From contig NC_087069.1 of the NCBI RefSeq assembly GCF_963678635.1, positions 24,294,303 to 24,358,302 on the forward strand: a DNA stretch of 64,000 nt, given 5' to 3'. This DNA comes from Symsagittifera roscoffensis. Its lineage: Eukaryota > Xenacoelomorpha > Acoela > Convolutidae. Position 1 is the stretch's first letter; every line of letters begins with the position of its first letter. The translations under genes were made by a program, and so were the position numbers. A model generated the notes under the pieces. It had not been told where the DNA came from, did not search any database, and saw only the letters and a list, made by a program, of their open reading frames with translations. This document shows, one piece after another, positions 1-11,700 of this stretch.

Positions 1-979
1 GTGCAGTGTGTGTTTTTAGTGATTTTTTATATCCAATGTAAGTAAATTGTCTAGGTGTTAGTGTGGTAGTGAGTCGATATAGCATGTCCTTATTTCGTTC
101 TATATCGATATGAGTGTTAGATAAAGGTAAGCAAAGGGGATTTGTAAAATGATAATATGAGGTCCAAGGAAGGGTAGGCATTAAAACGTATTCGTCTACA
201 AAGTTACGTGTCTCGTTAGTGTCATGAGGGGTGTTTAAGGTGTATTGTGGAAATGAGGGTAAGGTGATAGCTAAAAATTCTTTTGTGTTAGTGTGTTGTG
301 GATGGTTGATATATTCACGGGCTGTTCCTGGTTTCGCTGGGAAAGGATGGTTGGGGAACTTCCTTTTAAAAGTGCGGTAAGCTCTATTAGTGCTGAGTGA
401 AGATTCAGTAGTTGTGGATGATGGTGCTAATGATTCAGTATAAATTGAAGAGGGTGTAGGGGTAGGAGGGTTGGATGAATCTATTGTGGATGAGATTTGG
501 TTTATGGTTGGGGTGTCAAGGTGATAGGGTTGTTGTTGTAGGGTAATGAAATTATCTAGTTCTGGGGAGATTCGGGGGGTGTCTGGAGAATGAGATCATT
601 GGTCTGAGTGAAGTGAGGAGTAGGTTGGAGTGACTTGGGAAGCATAAGAGGGTGTAGAATTGGTTGGGTCAGGGTTATTTGGTAGTATGGGTTGAAAAGG
701 GGGTTGGGAAAAATTTAAGGAATTGGTGTGAAAATTATTTGATGGAGATGGTTCAGAGTCGGCAAATTCATCGGGGGTTTCAATATTCGGGTTATTGAGT
801 TGTGAGATGGAGTATAAAACTGAGATGTGTGAATTAGTATCGGAATTCATGCCGGATGTTACATTACTGGTTGGGAAATCGGGTGGCGGAAAAGCAAAAA
901 GTGGTATTATTGGGATTGGAGTGGTGAGGTTGGTTGGGTGGGAATTTGATCGGTGTAGGGATCCAAGTTGTCGGCTCAT
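1..979 (-). pseudogene. 3'-most accessory ORF of copy A (partial, one stop)
   Basis: This is the copy-A counterpart of the intact 599-codon ORF at 58131-59930. The ATG at 977-979 overlaps the env stop in an ATGA arrangement. The first 127 codons are open and rich in Pro, Ser, Thr and Asn. A single substitution (TCA in copy B, TGA here) gives a stop at 596-598. Downstream the same frame stays open and similar to copy B up to the window edge, including the more ordered region that begins near a basic stretch (RTFKRKFPNHPF). I do not recognise a domain, so its function is unknown. Confidence 0.8.
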
Positions 980-3591
980 CGTGGGCTAAAAAAATTATTA
1001 TTTTGAGACTGAAAAGCGGTGGTATGGGGTTGTTCTATAATTTGTTCATAAGTATTTTCATCTTGTGAGTGGTTTGGCATTATATGTTGGATGGGACTTT
1101 GTGATATGGTTGGTCTAAAATTATTATGTGTTATGGCTAAATTTCGAAAATTACGTGGGACTAGGGATAATGGATGGTTATGTGGTAGGGGTGGTAACTG
1201 TGGTGCTGTTGGTGTTGTGTCTGCATTTTTATGTTCTTCGTCGTATGTGTTCTGTCTTGTTGCTATTTTTGTGTTATATTCTTTTATTTGTGCGTCTAAA
1301 AGAATTTTGTTTATAGATGTAGAAAATATTCCAAAAAATCCTGCAAATAGTATGCGTGCTACACTTGCTTGTCTATTGACTTGTGTGTGTATAGCACATG
1401 TGTTATAGATTCCTTTTAAGAGTGAAAAAAGAAATCCAATAAAGTTAAACATTGCGTATAAAATAGTCAGTTTTTCTAAGATGTAGTAGGGCCATCCTAG
1501 AAAATCAAGAATTTCATTCTTAAGTGTAACAAAGCTAAAAATATTGATAGGTGATATATCTTGGGGACGGTATTTTTCACCGTTTAGATATATATAATCT
1601 TTAATGTCCTTAAAATATCCGCTATAGTCTTGCGTATAGATGTCTGCAAATCCTGCGGTTTCGGCAAGTTTGCGTAAGTTTTGGTCAATTGATTGTCTTT
1701 GTATTGTGTCCATTTGTGTTTATAATTCCTGGAATTGTTGTGTTCTAATGTGATGTTGAATATCTGATTTTGAGTATATTCCTATTGATTGTAAGTCTAT
1801 ATTTGGGTTTCGAGCGATAGCGCGAATGCTTTCTGGTGAAAATTTTTTGAGTGATTGCCTTAATGTGGGATATGGGGTGAGAAGGTAATATTTATCTTCA
1901 TCAGGGTTTAGTTGTACTACGTTGTGGCTATTTTCTGATCCACATGGAACTGCGGTATCCCAGAAATAGGTTCTTCGTGAAAGTGTGTCAACGAAATGTA
2001 CTTTATTCATATAAAAGATAGGGATTCTTTTATAGCATCGTTTATCTTCAAAAAGGTATAGTGGTGATACTTTTTTAGTACAAGTATAAAACCATAAGAT
2101 GTTTCCTTCATAGTCTAAAAAATTTGATCTATTTCCTGATAGTAAATATCCTGCGTAGGGTATTTTTAATACTGCTAGTGCAAGTGATTGTAATATTTGT
2201 GTTCTTTCTAATTCGCATAGTTGGTGTAGTGTTTCTAATTCGGAGAGTGACATTTCTTGAAAAATTCGGCTAATCGTGTAGTCTAGTTTCATATCCAAGT
2301 GAATATCATAGTGGATATTACCAAAATATGTACTATTCATTAGGGATAGTTCTTGTAAACGTGTGCTGTGATCGTCTTGGGGCTTTAAATGTCCACCAGG
2401 TTGACCTGTATTCTTTTGAAAATGAACTGGTATGTATGATGTTCCTTCATTTGGAGGATGACTTCTGGCGTATGGGTCAACTTTTAGTTTTCCAGTGGTC
2501 ATGTCGAATCCATTTTCGTATTCAACTAATATTTCAGAGTATTGTGTTTTGTGGAGTGGGTTTCTGTATTTACATGCAAGTTCTGTTTCTTGATATATTT
2601 GAAAACGTGTTAATTTATTTTCTATATTATGAATGTTTCTAAAATTAGATCTTGTTTTTCGTAATGGATTTGCTTGTTCATATGGTATTGATTGTATAAA
2701 ATATTTTTCGTGAAATTTTATCATACGAGCGTGTATTTTTGCTACTTGAAATGTTGTACATGTGTCTTCGGGCAACCAAACAATTGTTGCTTGTGTTCTG
2801 GTTGTAGGGTCGCAATAACCTTGGTCGTTTTTACAAGGTAATCTAATTCCTTGATAAATCATTGTGTTGTCTGATAAATCTCGTGTGAGTTGTATTTTTT
2901 CGAGTTGTATTTTCCAATCGAAAAACATGATCTCTTGGTATCCTTTATTTTTTGTGTCTGCTTTGCAGTTTGATGGGTCATTTATACCAATGTGTGGTAT
3001 CCAGTGTTTATCGTGCATGTCATAGGTTAATCGTCCGTGTGCGCCGTTGTATGGGTATTTTTCATCTAATTTTATATGTCCTTGATATCTTTCAAGTTCT
3101 GCTTGATGTACAGAATCTGAAAAAACTTGGAAATATACTAAATTTCTATCTGTGTTTTTATTTTTTGTGATGTTTAGTCGGAGTAACTCGTTTTTACAAT
3201 CTTCGGGATTGAGATGTAAAAGTCGTTCTATATTACTCTGGTAGAATGATTCATGGTCAAGTCGGTTTTTATTTCCGTTTGAGACTTGTGAACAATGTAC
3301 TTTCTTTTCAGAAAATGTTGCTGTGAATTTATATCCTATAACTGTAGTTGCTCGGGCTTTTGAATAAAGTGTTGCTATTACATTTGTAGTTTCTATGGCT
3401 TGGGGTTCTGTTTTGCACTGTGATACTTGATTTATTGCATACTTGTGTAGTGTTTTTCGTTCGTTTTCTTCACAATCGTAATGTGTTACTAATAAATCTT
3501 GGGGTCCTGTACGGGGAGAAGGGTTTATGTTTTGATTTGAGATTACTAGAAAAAGGAGTTGGAGAAAAATTAATAATTTTAGAATATACTT
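976..3591 (-). pseudogene. Envelope-like glycoprotein of copy A (start lost, one stop)
   Basis: Homologue of the env-like gene at 55510 in copy B. The frame is continuous for about 870 codons apart from one TAA at 1720-1722 (TTA in copy B), and the copy-B start ATG is AAG here (3589-3591). The N-terminus carries a hydrophobic leader (KLLIFLQLLFLVIS). The ectodomain is long and Cys-containing with many N-glycosylation sequons. Two hydrophobic segments lie near the C-terminus (NFIGFLFSLL and ARILFAGFFGIF), followed by a Pro-rich tail ending at a TGA that overlaps the next ATG. The C-terminal 245 codons are intact here although copy B is frameshifted there. This is a surface and fusion glycoprotein by position and topology. 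The viral family is not identified. Confidence 0.78.
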
Positions 3592-4712
3592 GTGTAGGAT
3601 AATCCTGAGTATGGGTTATAAAATGTGATGTAACCAATTGTCTTTTTGGTATATCTGTCGTATTTATATATTACTTCAGTGGTTATAAATGGTGGTGGTA
3701 GTGATTGGGCTGTTATGTTTGGTGGGTTTAATGGGTAGGGATGTTGAGTAATGTTGTTTAATTTAACTGTGATTTCAAACTTTAATTGTAAACTGTTTTG
3801 TTGGAGTATTTGGATATTGTGATCACGGATATCGTCGTGAATGTCTTGTCGGTATTGTAATCTATTAAGTGCCCAGTTGTGAAGGCGATTACTTTCTAGA
3901 TGTTGTCCAAATAATGGTGGAGGGGCTGTAAATGTATTCCAATCTAGTCTTAAAGGGATATTTGTTGATGATTGTTCTCGATATCTGGCGTCGAGATTAT
4001 TTGGAAAATTTAAGTTAAAAGGTGGTGGTGAAATCTGGCTTATTGATGGTGTTGATGGTAGTGATAATGTTTCTGGTAGTGATGAGGATGTTGTTGTATC
4101 CGTAGAAATATCTATTGGATCATTGACTAAATTTAATTCACCTTGTGTAAATGAATGTGTTGTCCAATATGGTAGTCGTGATGCCTGGTTTGGGGGGTTA
4201 AAGGGATTTTCACGTATTTGTTCAGATGTTGGTGTTGAACCTAAGTAATCTGATGGTAGGCTTGAGGTGCTACGTTGTGAAAGAAGCGTAGGGGTTTCTG
4301 GTAATGTACCAATGGGGTTTTCTGGAGTGTTTTGTGATGGGGATTGAGGTATGTCAAAATGAACTCGGGGAGTTTGAAAATTTCTGTTTCGTCGAGGATG
4401 TATAATTTGTCTATTTATTTCGACTGTATTTTGGTTTTGACTAGGATTTCTTATTCTATTTAATTCTTGTGGTAGTGTTGGGTATAAGTTATATGTTGGT
4501 TCGCTTAGAGGTGCTTGTCGTTGAACTGGTTCTAGTGGTTCTGATAAACGAGCGTGTCGTTCTTCAAAAGTGTATGGGTTATCTTGAAAGGAAATTCGTG
4601 TAGATGTTTGAGGATTATGGGTAGTTGAAGGTGTTATTGGGTTATCTTGGGATGATGTCGGTGAAGACTGACTTTGTGACTTTTGGGTAGCAATTTTTGA
4701 TAGCTTTTTGGT
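3579..4712 (-). CDS. ATG-less Ser/Thr/Pro-rich ORF of copy A
   Basis: The frame is open for 378 codons including the stop, directly after an in-frame TAG, and I see no ATG in the aligned frame. It matches the ATG-less frame at 54386-55522 in copy B along its whole length, and its stop overlaps the env start region. The composition is Pro/Ser/Thr/Gln-rich for about 230 residues, then a more hydrophobic, ordered-looking C-terminal third. The open frame has survived in a copy whose gag-pol is full of stops, which supports a real protein made from a spliced or otherwise recoded message. No domain is recognised. Confidence 0.6.
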   Translation of the reverse strand, partial: TKKLSKIATQKSQSQSSPTSSQDNPITPSTTHNPQTSTRISFQDNPYTFEERHARLSEPLEPVQRQAPLSEPTYNLYPTLPQELNRIRNPSQNQNTVEINRQIIHPRRNRNFQTPRVHFDIPQSPSQNTPENPIGTLPETPTLLSQRSTSSLPSDYLGSTPTSEQIRENPFNPPNQASRLPYWTTHSFTQGELNLVNDPIDISTDTTTSSSLPETLSLPSTPSISQISPPPFNLNFPNNLDARYREQSSTNIPLRLDWNTFTAPPPLFGQHLESNRLHNWALNRLQYRQDIHDDIRDHNIQILQQNSLQLKFEITVKLNNITQHPYPLNPPNITAQSLPPPFITTEVIYKYDRYTKKTIGYITFYNPYSGLSYTSIF

Positions 4713-4782
4713 CTATTCTTTTAGTGAAAAAGTTAATGTTTATTATAGTATTCTTCTAAGAAAAGAATTAGGAGGATTGTTG

Positions 4783-4908
4783 CTAGAGCGAATGTGATGA
4801 TTCTTTTTTTATACATTTGCATATGGTCAAAATGAGGGATGATAGAAATGTTATGAAAATTACAAATAGTAGAAAAATATCAGTTCTACTGAAAATAGTT
4901 CGTATCAT
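4783..4908 (-). pseudogene. Truncated small membrane ORF 2 of copy A
   Basis: This is the counterpart of the 62-codon membrane ORF at 54192-54380. It begins with the same MIRTIF start and keeps the hydrophobic segment. A one-base loss in the A-rich stretch after the CKCIKK motif then shifts the frame to an early TAG. Confidence 0.5.
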
Positions 4909-4919
4909 TTAGACAAGTT

Positions 4920-5135
4920 TTATAAATCGTACCTGTGGATATAATCAAGGGTTTTTGAAAGTTGGAGAAATAGTTCGAATATAGTGTAGAAAATTAAAAA
5001 AATATTACAAAAAATGATTAAGAGTATTAGGAAAGATTCAAGGATATCAAAAAGAAATATTATGAAAGTTTCAAGTATCGTAAAAAATTGTTTGAGGTTT
5101 GTGATAATTTTAGTGACTGTTTGATAGAAGAGCAT
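4920..5135 (-). CDS. Small hydrophobic membrane ORF 1 of copy A
   Basis: A 71-codon ORF, most of it one or two hydrophobic segments (IIFLFDILESFLILLIIF). Copy B has the same protein at 53966-54214 with an extended C-terminus. Residue differences are mainly conservative exchanges among Ile, Val, Leu and Phe. It lies between pol and the env region and is probably a membrane microprotein. It has no family assignment, and such a hydrophobic ORF could partly reflect base composition. The matching position and start in both copies argue for coding. Confidence 0.5.
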   Translation of the reverse strand: MLFYQTVTKIITNLKQFFTILETFIIFLFDILESFLILLIIFCNIFLIFYTIFELFLQLSKTLDYIHRYDL

Positions 5136-5728
5136 TTAAGAAATGGCTTCGTGATCGAATATTTTTTGTTGTTTGGGGCAATTTTCAAGTGTGGTCGGAT
5201 TATTTATTAGTTTTTTGACAAGTGGGTTGAGTTTTGTAAAAAATTGTTGGGGGCAATTTTTATGGTGATTGGGAGGTCTTCTTTGTCTTTATTTTCATTT
5301 GTCAAATGATCTGGGGTATTTTTGAGATTTTTATACTTTAGGCTAAATAAAATGGTCGTTATTTTACTTTAGGCTAATTTAACATATTTGTTTGGGGGAT
5401 ATTTGAGGTCTGAGTTGGGGAAATATTGTTGATCTTTGGTTTATTAGATAAGGGAGGGTTATGATATTATGGTGATATTTATTTTAGTTGTCAAGTTGGA
5501 GTGGTTTGCTTATTTTTGACCTGGAGGTCGTAGAGTTATAGTTATAGATATGCCTGGAGTTTAATATTTTTCGTCTAGTTGGTTTGTGTTAAAGCTATGG
5601 AAGGTGACGGATTGGATGAATCCTATTGGCTAATTTTGAACTAGAATCGCTGCGTGTTTGTCAGCACGTTATCTCGAAAATTGAAAGTGTAAAATGTTTC
5701 AGAGGTGCAAAGATTATTAAATGTATAA
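5136..5728 (-). promoter_or_regulatory. pol-to-env spacer of copy A with conserved TATA-like box
   Basis: This non-coding gap matches 53366-53965 in copy B. It keeps a TATAAAAA box (reverse complement at 5328-5335) preceded by CCTAAAG, and a second TTAGCCTAAAG-type repeat close by. It is a candidate internal promoter for the small ORFs, inferred from conservation only. Confidence 0.35.
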
Positions 5729-8700
5729 TTAAGGTTGTTTTTGAAATTCAACTTTCTTTAATATTTTAGATTGTGGGATGAATACTTTATAATTTTTACG
5801 TGGTTGATTTCTAAGTCGTGAAGACTCTCTATGTTCTGATTTGTCGATTTGTTCTTGGGGTATTATTTGTTCTGTCATTTTTCTATTTTTTCTTTCTTTT
5901 TGAGATGTATTTTGATCGAGATTTTTTGTATTGTTTTTTGTGGTGTTTGATTTTGTATTTTGATTTCCGAGGTGAATATCATTTTGTTCCTTTGTTATGT
6001 TGTCCGTATGTGGGTCATTTTGAATAACTTTTAAACCTGTAAAAGAATATAATTGAGTTAGTTCGCGGAGTGCGTATTCTTTTGGATAATAAGCTAATAG
6101 GTTATTTCGGTGTTGAACGATTTCTTTTTTATCTGAGTCGGTGATTTTATATGTGACATCGGTGGGTTTTGCAATTATTTGGTATGGTCCTTTACGAAGG
6201 GGTTGTAACTTTTTTGAAATTCCTTTTTGAGTATTAAAATTGGGTATTAAAACAAATGTTCCAATTTTTAAATCGGAGGCTGGTGTAAAGCGTGAATTTA
6301 TTTGTTCATTAATATTTTGCCTTTGTAACAACTTTTTTGTTACTTTTTGGTAAATTTCGTTGTGTTTTTTATCTCTGTTTAAAATCCATTCGGTGTGTGT
6401 ACCGGAGGCTAGTTTAAGAATTTGTGGGTGATGAAAATGATCTTCATCGTGTGTATGTAATGGTAGGTTATAGCAAATTGAGTCTTTATTTGGTTGACAA
6501 TAACCTTGTGCGTTTTTATGAGAGTTTGCTGTAAACATTATTGGTTTGCGTGGCTTTTGGTTAAAAACCATTTCATATGGTGACATTCCTAAAGTTGTCG
6601 TGATTTGTGAATGATATGCTAAGGGAAATAGTTTTACATCTGCTGACCATTCGGTATATCTTGTATCATTTCCATTGATGATACAACTGAGATATTCTTG
6701 TAGTGAACGGTTCGTACCTTCGACTAAGCCGTTTGTCCAAGGTGTGAGAGATGTACGTGGTTTGTGTTTAATGTTATACAAATGACATAGTGTGATGATT
6801 TCATTATTTATGAATTCTGTACCGTTGTCTGTAACTAAAATTTCTGGTAGTCCGAATTTTGCTATCCAGTGTTCATAGAGTGTTGTGTAAGCGTAATAAG
6901 CGTTACAATGTGGTACTGGGTTAAGTGCTACATAATGTGTAAATGCGTCAACAATTACCATAATGTAGGAGTTTCCTTCGGATGAGGGTGAAATTGGTCC
7001 TTTGGTATCAAATGAGATACGATGATTAAAGTACAAACTTTGTCCTTTAAAATCTTGTTTTTGTGCTATTTGTTTTTGATTTGGGTAAGGTTTATTTAGT
7101 TGACATACTATACAGTCATTGCATAGTACTTTTATCCAAATTGGTGCATTTGGGAAATAAAAGTTTTGTACAAAATTTGAATATGTTTTTTCTGATCCAG
7201 AGTGTCCTTTAATATTTTGTGTATGTGAAATATTAAAAGCTATAAGAATCATACTTAAAGGGAGACAGGGAACTGTAGATTCATTTAGTTTGTATTCTAG
7301 AAGGTCTGTGTTTTCGTTAATTGTTGTATTATTGAATTTTCGAAAATATCGGAGGAGTGTTTTGTTTCCTAGAATAGTTGAATCTGCTTTGATAGGTTTA
7401 GTTTTATATTTGTGCCATGATTTCAGTTGTCGAATTACTGGGTCAAGGTTTTGATATTGTTTCAGTGTTGAAATTGTAATTGTTTCTGTTGGGGGGAGAA
7501 AAATGTTTTCAATTTCTAATTTAGATAAGGGTATTGTGTCAAGTGGGTCATGGAGGTCAAAAACTTGATTTATTGTGTATTTTGAATCGTTTGTTTGTGG
7601 TCCTGATAAGTTTATTTTATCAGTTAAATTTTCTTTTTCAATTAGTGGAAAATGGTCTTTTTTAGGCGGGTGTTGTTTTATTCTTTTTTGTTGGGTGTTA
7701 TTTTTTATCCATTGTGAATATGGGATTGGTTTAAAAGTTGATGTTCCAAGTAGATCAACTTCATAGTGATTATTTTGACAATCTAAATAAAGTGGGAAAT
7801 GTTGTAAATTATTTATTTGTGATTGTTCAACGTCAGTTTTTACTGCATATTTGCATTCCAATCGGGGTGATGTTTCATTTTCTGCAAGGTAGAATTTTAT
7901 GTTTTTGGGTATTTCGACTGTGGTTTTACGTGTAAGTAATTCAGGTGGCGTATTTCGACTTAAGGTGTCTGGTAATGCAAGATTTTTTCCTGCGGTCCAA
8001 ACTATATGTAAGTTTGGGAATTTCATTAAAATGAGTTGAAATCTATAAACTCGGTGGTTTGGATTAGACTTTTGTGTAAAAAGAAAGATGATTGGTTTAT
8101 GGTCTGTGAATAGAACTGTGGGATGTTTTGATCCAAGTATTCTGTTAGTGTATATATTATGGCTGTACATTCTCTCATTAGAGTTGAGATTCGTAGCTCT
8201 GCTTGAGTGAATAATCGAGAATTTGCTGATATGAGGTTCATTTTATTTGTACCATTATGTGATTGTAATAATGCTGCGCCGATGCCAAAGTTCGAAGCAT
8301 CGCACATTGCATAAAATGGTTGATTTGAGTCTGGAATTGTGTTTGAAATTTGTTCAGTTAGAAGTTTTTTAATTTCTTCAAATCGTGCTTGATGTTCTGT
8401 ATTCCATTCAAAATTATTTTGTTGTCTAAGTATGTTATAGAATGGTCGTAGATATAATTGCATTTTATAAACATATTTGCTTAAAAATGTTTAACATTCC
8501 AAGGAATTCTTGGGTTTTCTTTTTATTTGTTGGTGGTTGGAGTTTTTGAATAGCGTCTATACGTGATTTCAATGGAGTGATTGTTTTTCTTTCTATATTA
8601 TGTCCTAAGAATTTAACTTTTGTCAAAAAGAAGTGTGATTTATCGGGGGCGGCCTTCAGATTTTCGTTCTGAAGTATTTGGTGATATTGTTCTAAAACAT

Positions 8701-11700
8701 TGAACATTTCCTCTTTTGTCTGTGATTGCATAAAAACATCGTCTAAATAGGTGATTGCATTTTTCTTGAGTATTAGTGGTCGAAAAATTTTGCTCATAAA
8801 AGCTGAAAATGCTGCTGGTCCTATGGATATTCCATAGAATAAGCGGTTGAATTCGTATTGTTGGTTTCCAATAACAAATTGTGTTAAGCGTCGTGATTGT
8901 TCATCTAATGGCATTTGATTATATGCACTATTCATATCGGCGGTGGTAAAGTATTTTCCGTTTATTTTTGTTAAAATAACTTGTATTGGTTTAATGGGCC
9001 AATTACACTTTGATTCATCTATTAGTGAGTTGAGGTATCTAGCATCGAGAACAATTTTTAATGATTCTCCTTTGGCTAGAATGATAACAGGGTTGATAAA
9101 TGTGTTGCCTTTTGGTTGTTCTTCTTTGTTTACTGGTGATATAATGTTGTATTGTTCTAAAATGTCGAGTAATCTGTTCACTTTATCGTGTAAGTGAATT
9201 GGTACTTTACTTGCTCTTTGTTTTTTGAAAACTGCGTCTGGTTTTAATGGGAGATGTAGTGATGAGCTGATTTTGCCAACATCAAATTTGGATGTTGCAT
9301 AGACTGATGAATATTTAATTAGCTGTTTGGCTAATTTTTCAAATTCGTCTTGTGTTATTTGTGAATGTTGGAAATTAAACATTGTTAAAAATTTCTGTTG
9401 ACTCTCTGTGTAGTTACTTATGTTGAATGTAGGTTTGAAATATGGGGTTTTTGTGAAATAATCCGTATTTCTGTTTTCGTTACTTATTATACTATTTATA
9501 GATAATTCTTCATTAAGAATTGTGGATTGGCAAATATCTAGTATTTGGCGTATATTATTTACACGATATGCTTTTTCGTGTATTGGTGATATTGTAGCGT
9601 TGGTTTCGCAATAGCCTAAAAGTCCTAAAGGTAATGTTACTTGGTAAGGTGTATTGTTGTATACATGTAAGGAAATAATATCTGAATTCGAGTTTTTCAA
9701 ATATTTTATTGATGAGATTGTGATTTTGAAAAATTTATGAATAGGTTTGAATTCAAAATCTGACATATAAAATTTTTGTTTGTTTTGTTTTTTATCATAT
9801 TGGTGAACTTGCTTTATTGAAAAGTTGTATATGTTTCCTGATAGTGGTTTCAAGTGTTTTCTTTGTTGGTTATATATTGGATAGAATTTTGAAAAGAATG
9901 GTGGTTGTTTATTTAATCTTTGAAAAAATGTTAGGGATGTGTCTTTTGTTTTTGTATATTTATCTTTGATTAATATTTTACTATTCAAGATGTTGATTGT
10001 TGGTATATATTTAGAGATAAATGGTATTCCAATGATATTGTGTTTAATATCAGTGATATGGAATATTTGTTTAAATGGTTTGGTTAAAATTTAGTTTTGC
10101 TCCATTGTTCTTGTGGGGAGAAGAAATAATTGAATTTTTCCGTAGTTTATTAATGTTGATCCTTGTGCTGTTGCTAGTTTGCTGGAGGTTTCAAGAGGTG
10201 TTAGCTTTGGGTGTAAGGTTTTTATTTCATTCCATGTGGGAATGTTTATTATATTTGATTCTGCTCCTGAATCAATTAAAAAATCAATTTCAAGATCTGG
10301 TGGTTGAAATTTTTTGCTTCTTGGACTTTCTAAAAGAAATGGTATTGTCCAAATTTTTTCTTTGGGTTGTTCTTTTTGTATGTTTTGATAGATGTGATTT
10401 GTATTCAAGCATTTTGTTTTTTCGTTCTCATTGGGTTGATTTGTAGTGTTAATTTCATTAGTTTTTTGTGTCGTCGGTGTGGAATGGACGGGTTCAATAT
10501 AATAATTGTGAAGGAGTTCTGATTGATTCTCATATATGTGTGATGAAAAAGGTTGTTCATATATAACAGGATCATAGTCTTTTTCGACTTTTATCATATT
10601 GATGGAGAGAGTGTTTTCTGCATCGCTTTCTGAATGTGATGATTCACAGTTTATTTGATTGAGTTGTTACGTATCAGTTACTGTGTCATCAATACCTGGA
10701 GGGTCTGATGTTGTTTCTGGATTAGATTGTACTTGATTAATATGTCTTTGATGTTTAGGTGTACTACTTCTGTGGCGATTATTAGAATTATTATAGTTAT
10801 TATTACTATTTTGGTAATTATTGTTTCGTCTGTTATAGTTCGATCTATTATATGAATTAGTCCTTGATTGATTGTTCGGGTAATTCTGGTTTCGGTTGTT
10901 TGAATAACTTCTATTCCGATTATTGGAGTAGTTTCTATTCCTATTGTATGATGAATTTCGTGATTGATTGTTTGGGTAGTAATTATTTCTTGATTGGGAA
11001 TTAGATCTAGAAACAAATCGTTGTGTATTTGAATTTGATCTGGAATAGTTATTTCGACTATTTGGTCTATTGTAGTGATTTTGTGATGAATTTTGCGTGT
11101 TTCTTCGTTCTGGTGATCTTCCTCTATAACTTGAGTTATATGGTGATTGATTTCTTGTATAATTTGTATTGTTCGGGAGTGGTTTTCCTGAACTGTTGTT
11201 GCTGTAGACTGTTTTGTTCGGTAGATTTTGATCTTTTTTCATGTATTGGTAGAATGATTTATTTGGTTCTTTATGTTTTTGAGGTTTATTTTGATTGTCT
11301 TGCTGTTTTTGTCTACATTCAGAAATACTATGTCCGTATCGTCGGCAATAATTACACCATTTTTTGAAAGATGGTTTGCCTTTAAAGTTTGGGTGTTTTT
11401 CGTAAATATTGAGTATTTCAGTGATTTTTTCAACGAGGTCTGTATCTGATTCCTGTATATTGTTTATATTTGTGGAAGCTGTTTCAATTCTGTTAACGTA
11501 TTGTAATTTCAGATTTTCCGTTTCTTCTAGTTTCATTGTGATTTCTGCTTGTTCTAGTTTGTCTACTAGTTTTCGAAAATCTAAATCGGGTTCTCGAATT
11601 GACGAAGGATGGGATGCTCTCTTTTTTATTGCTATTTTCCTTAATTGTGGTGTTAAGGTCATCATTAAGATTTCTGTCATCTTTGTGTTTTTATAGTCAT

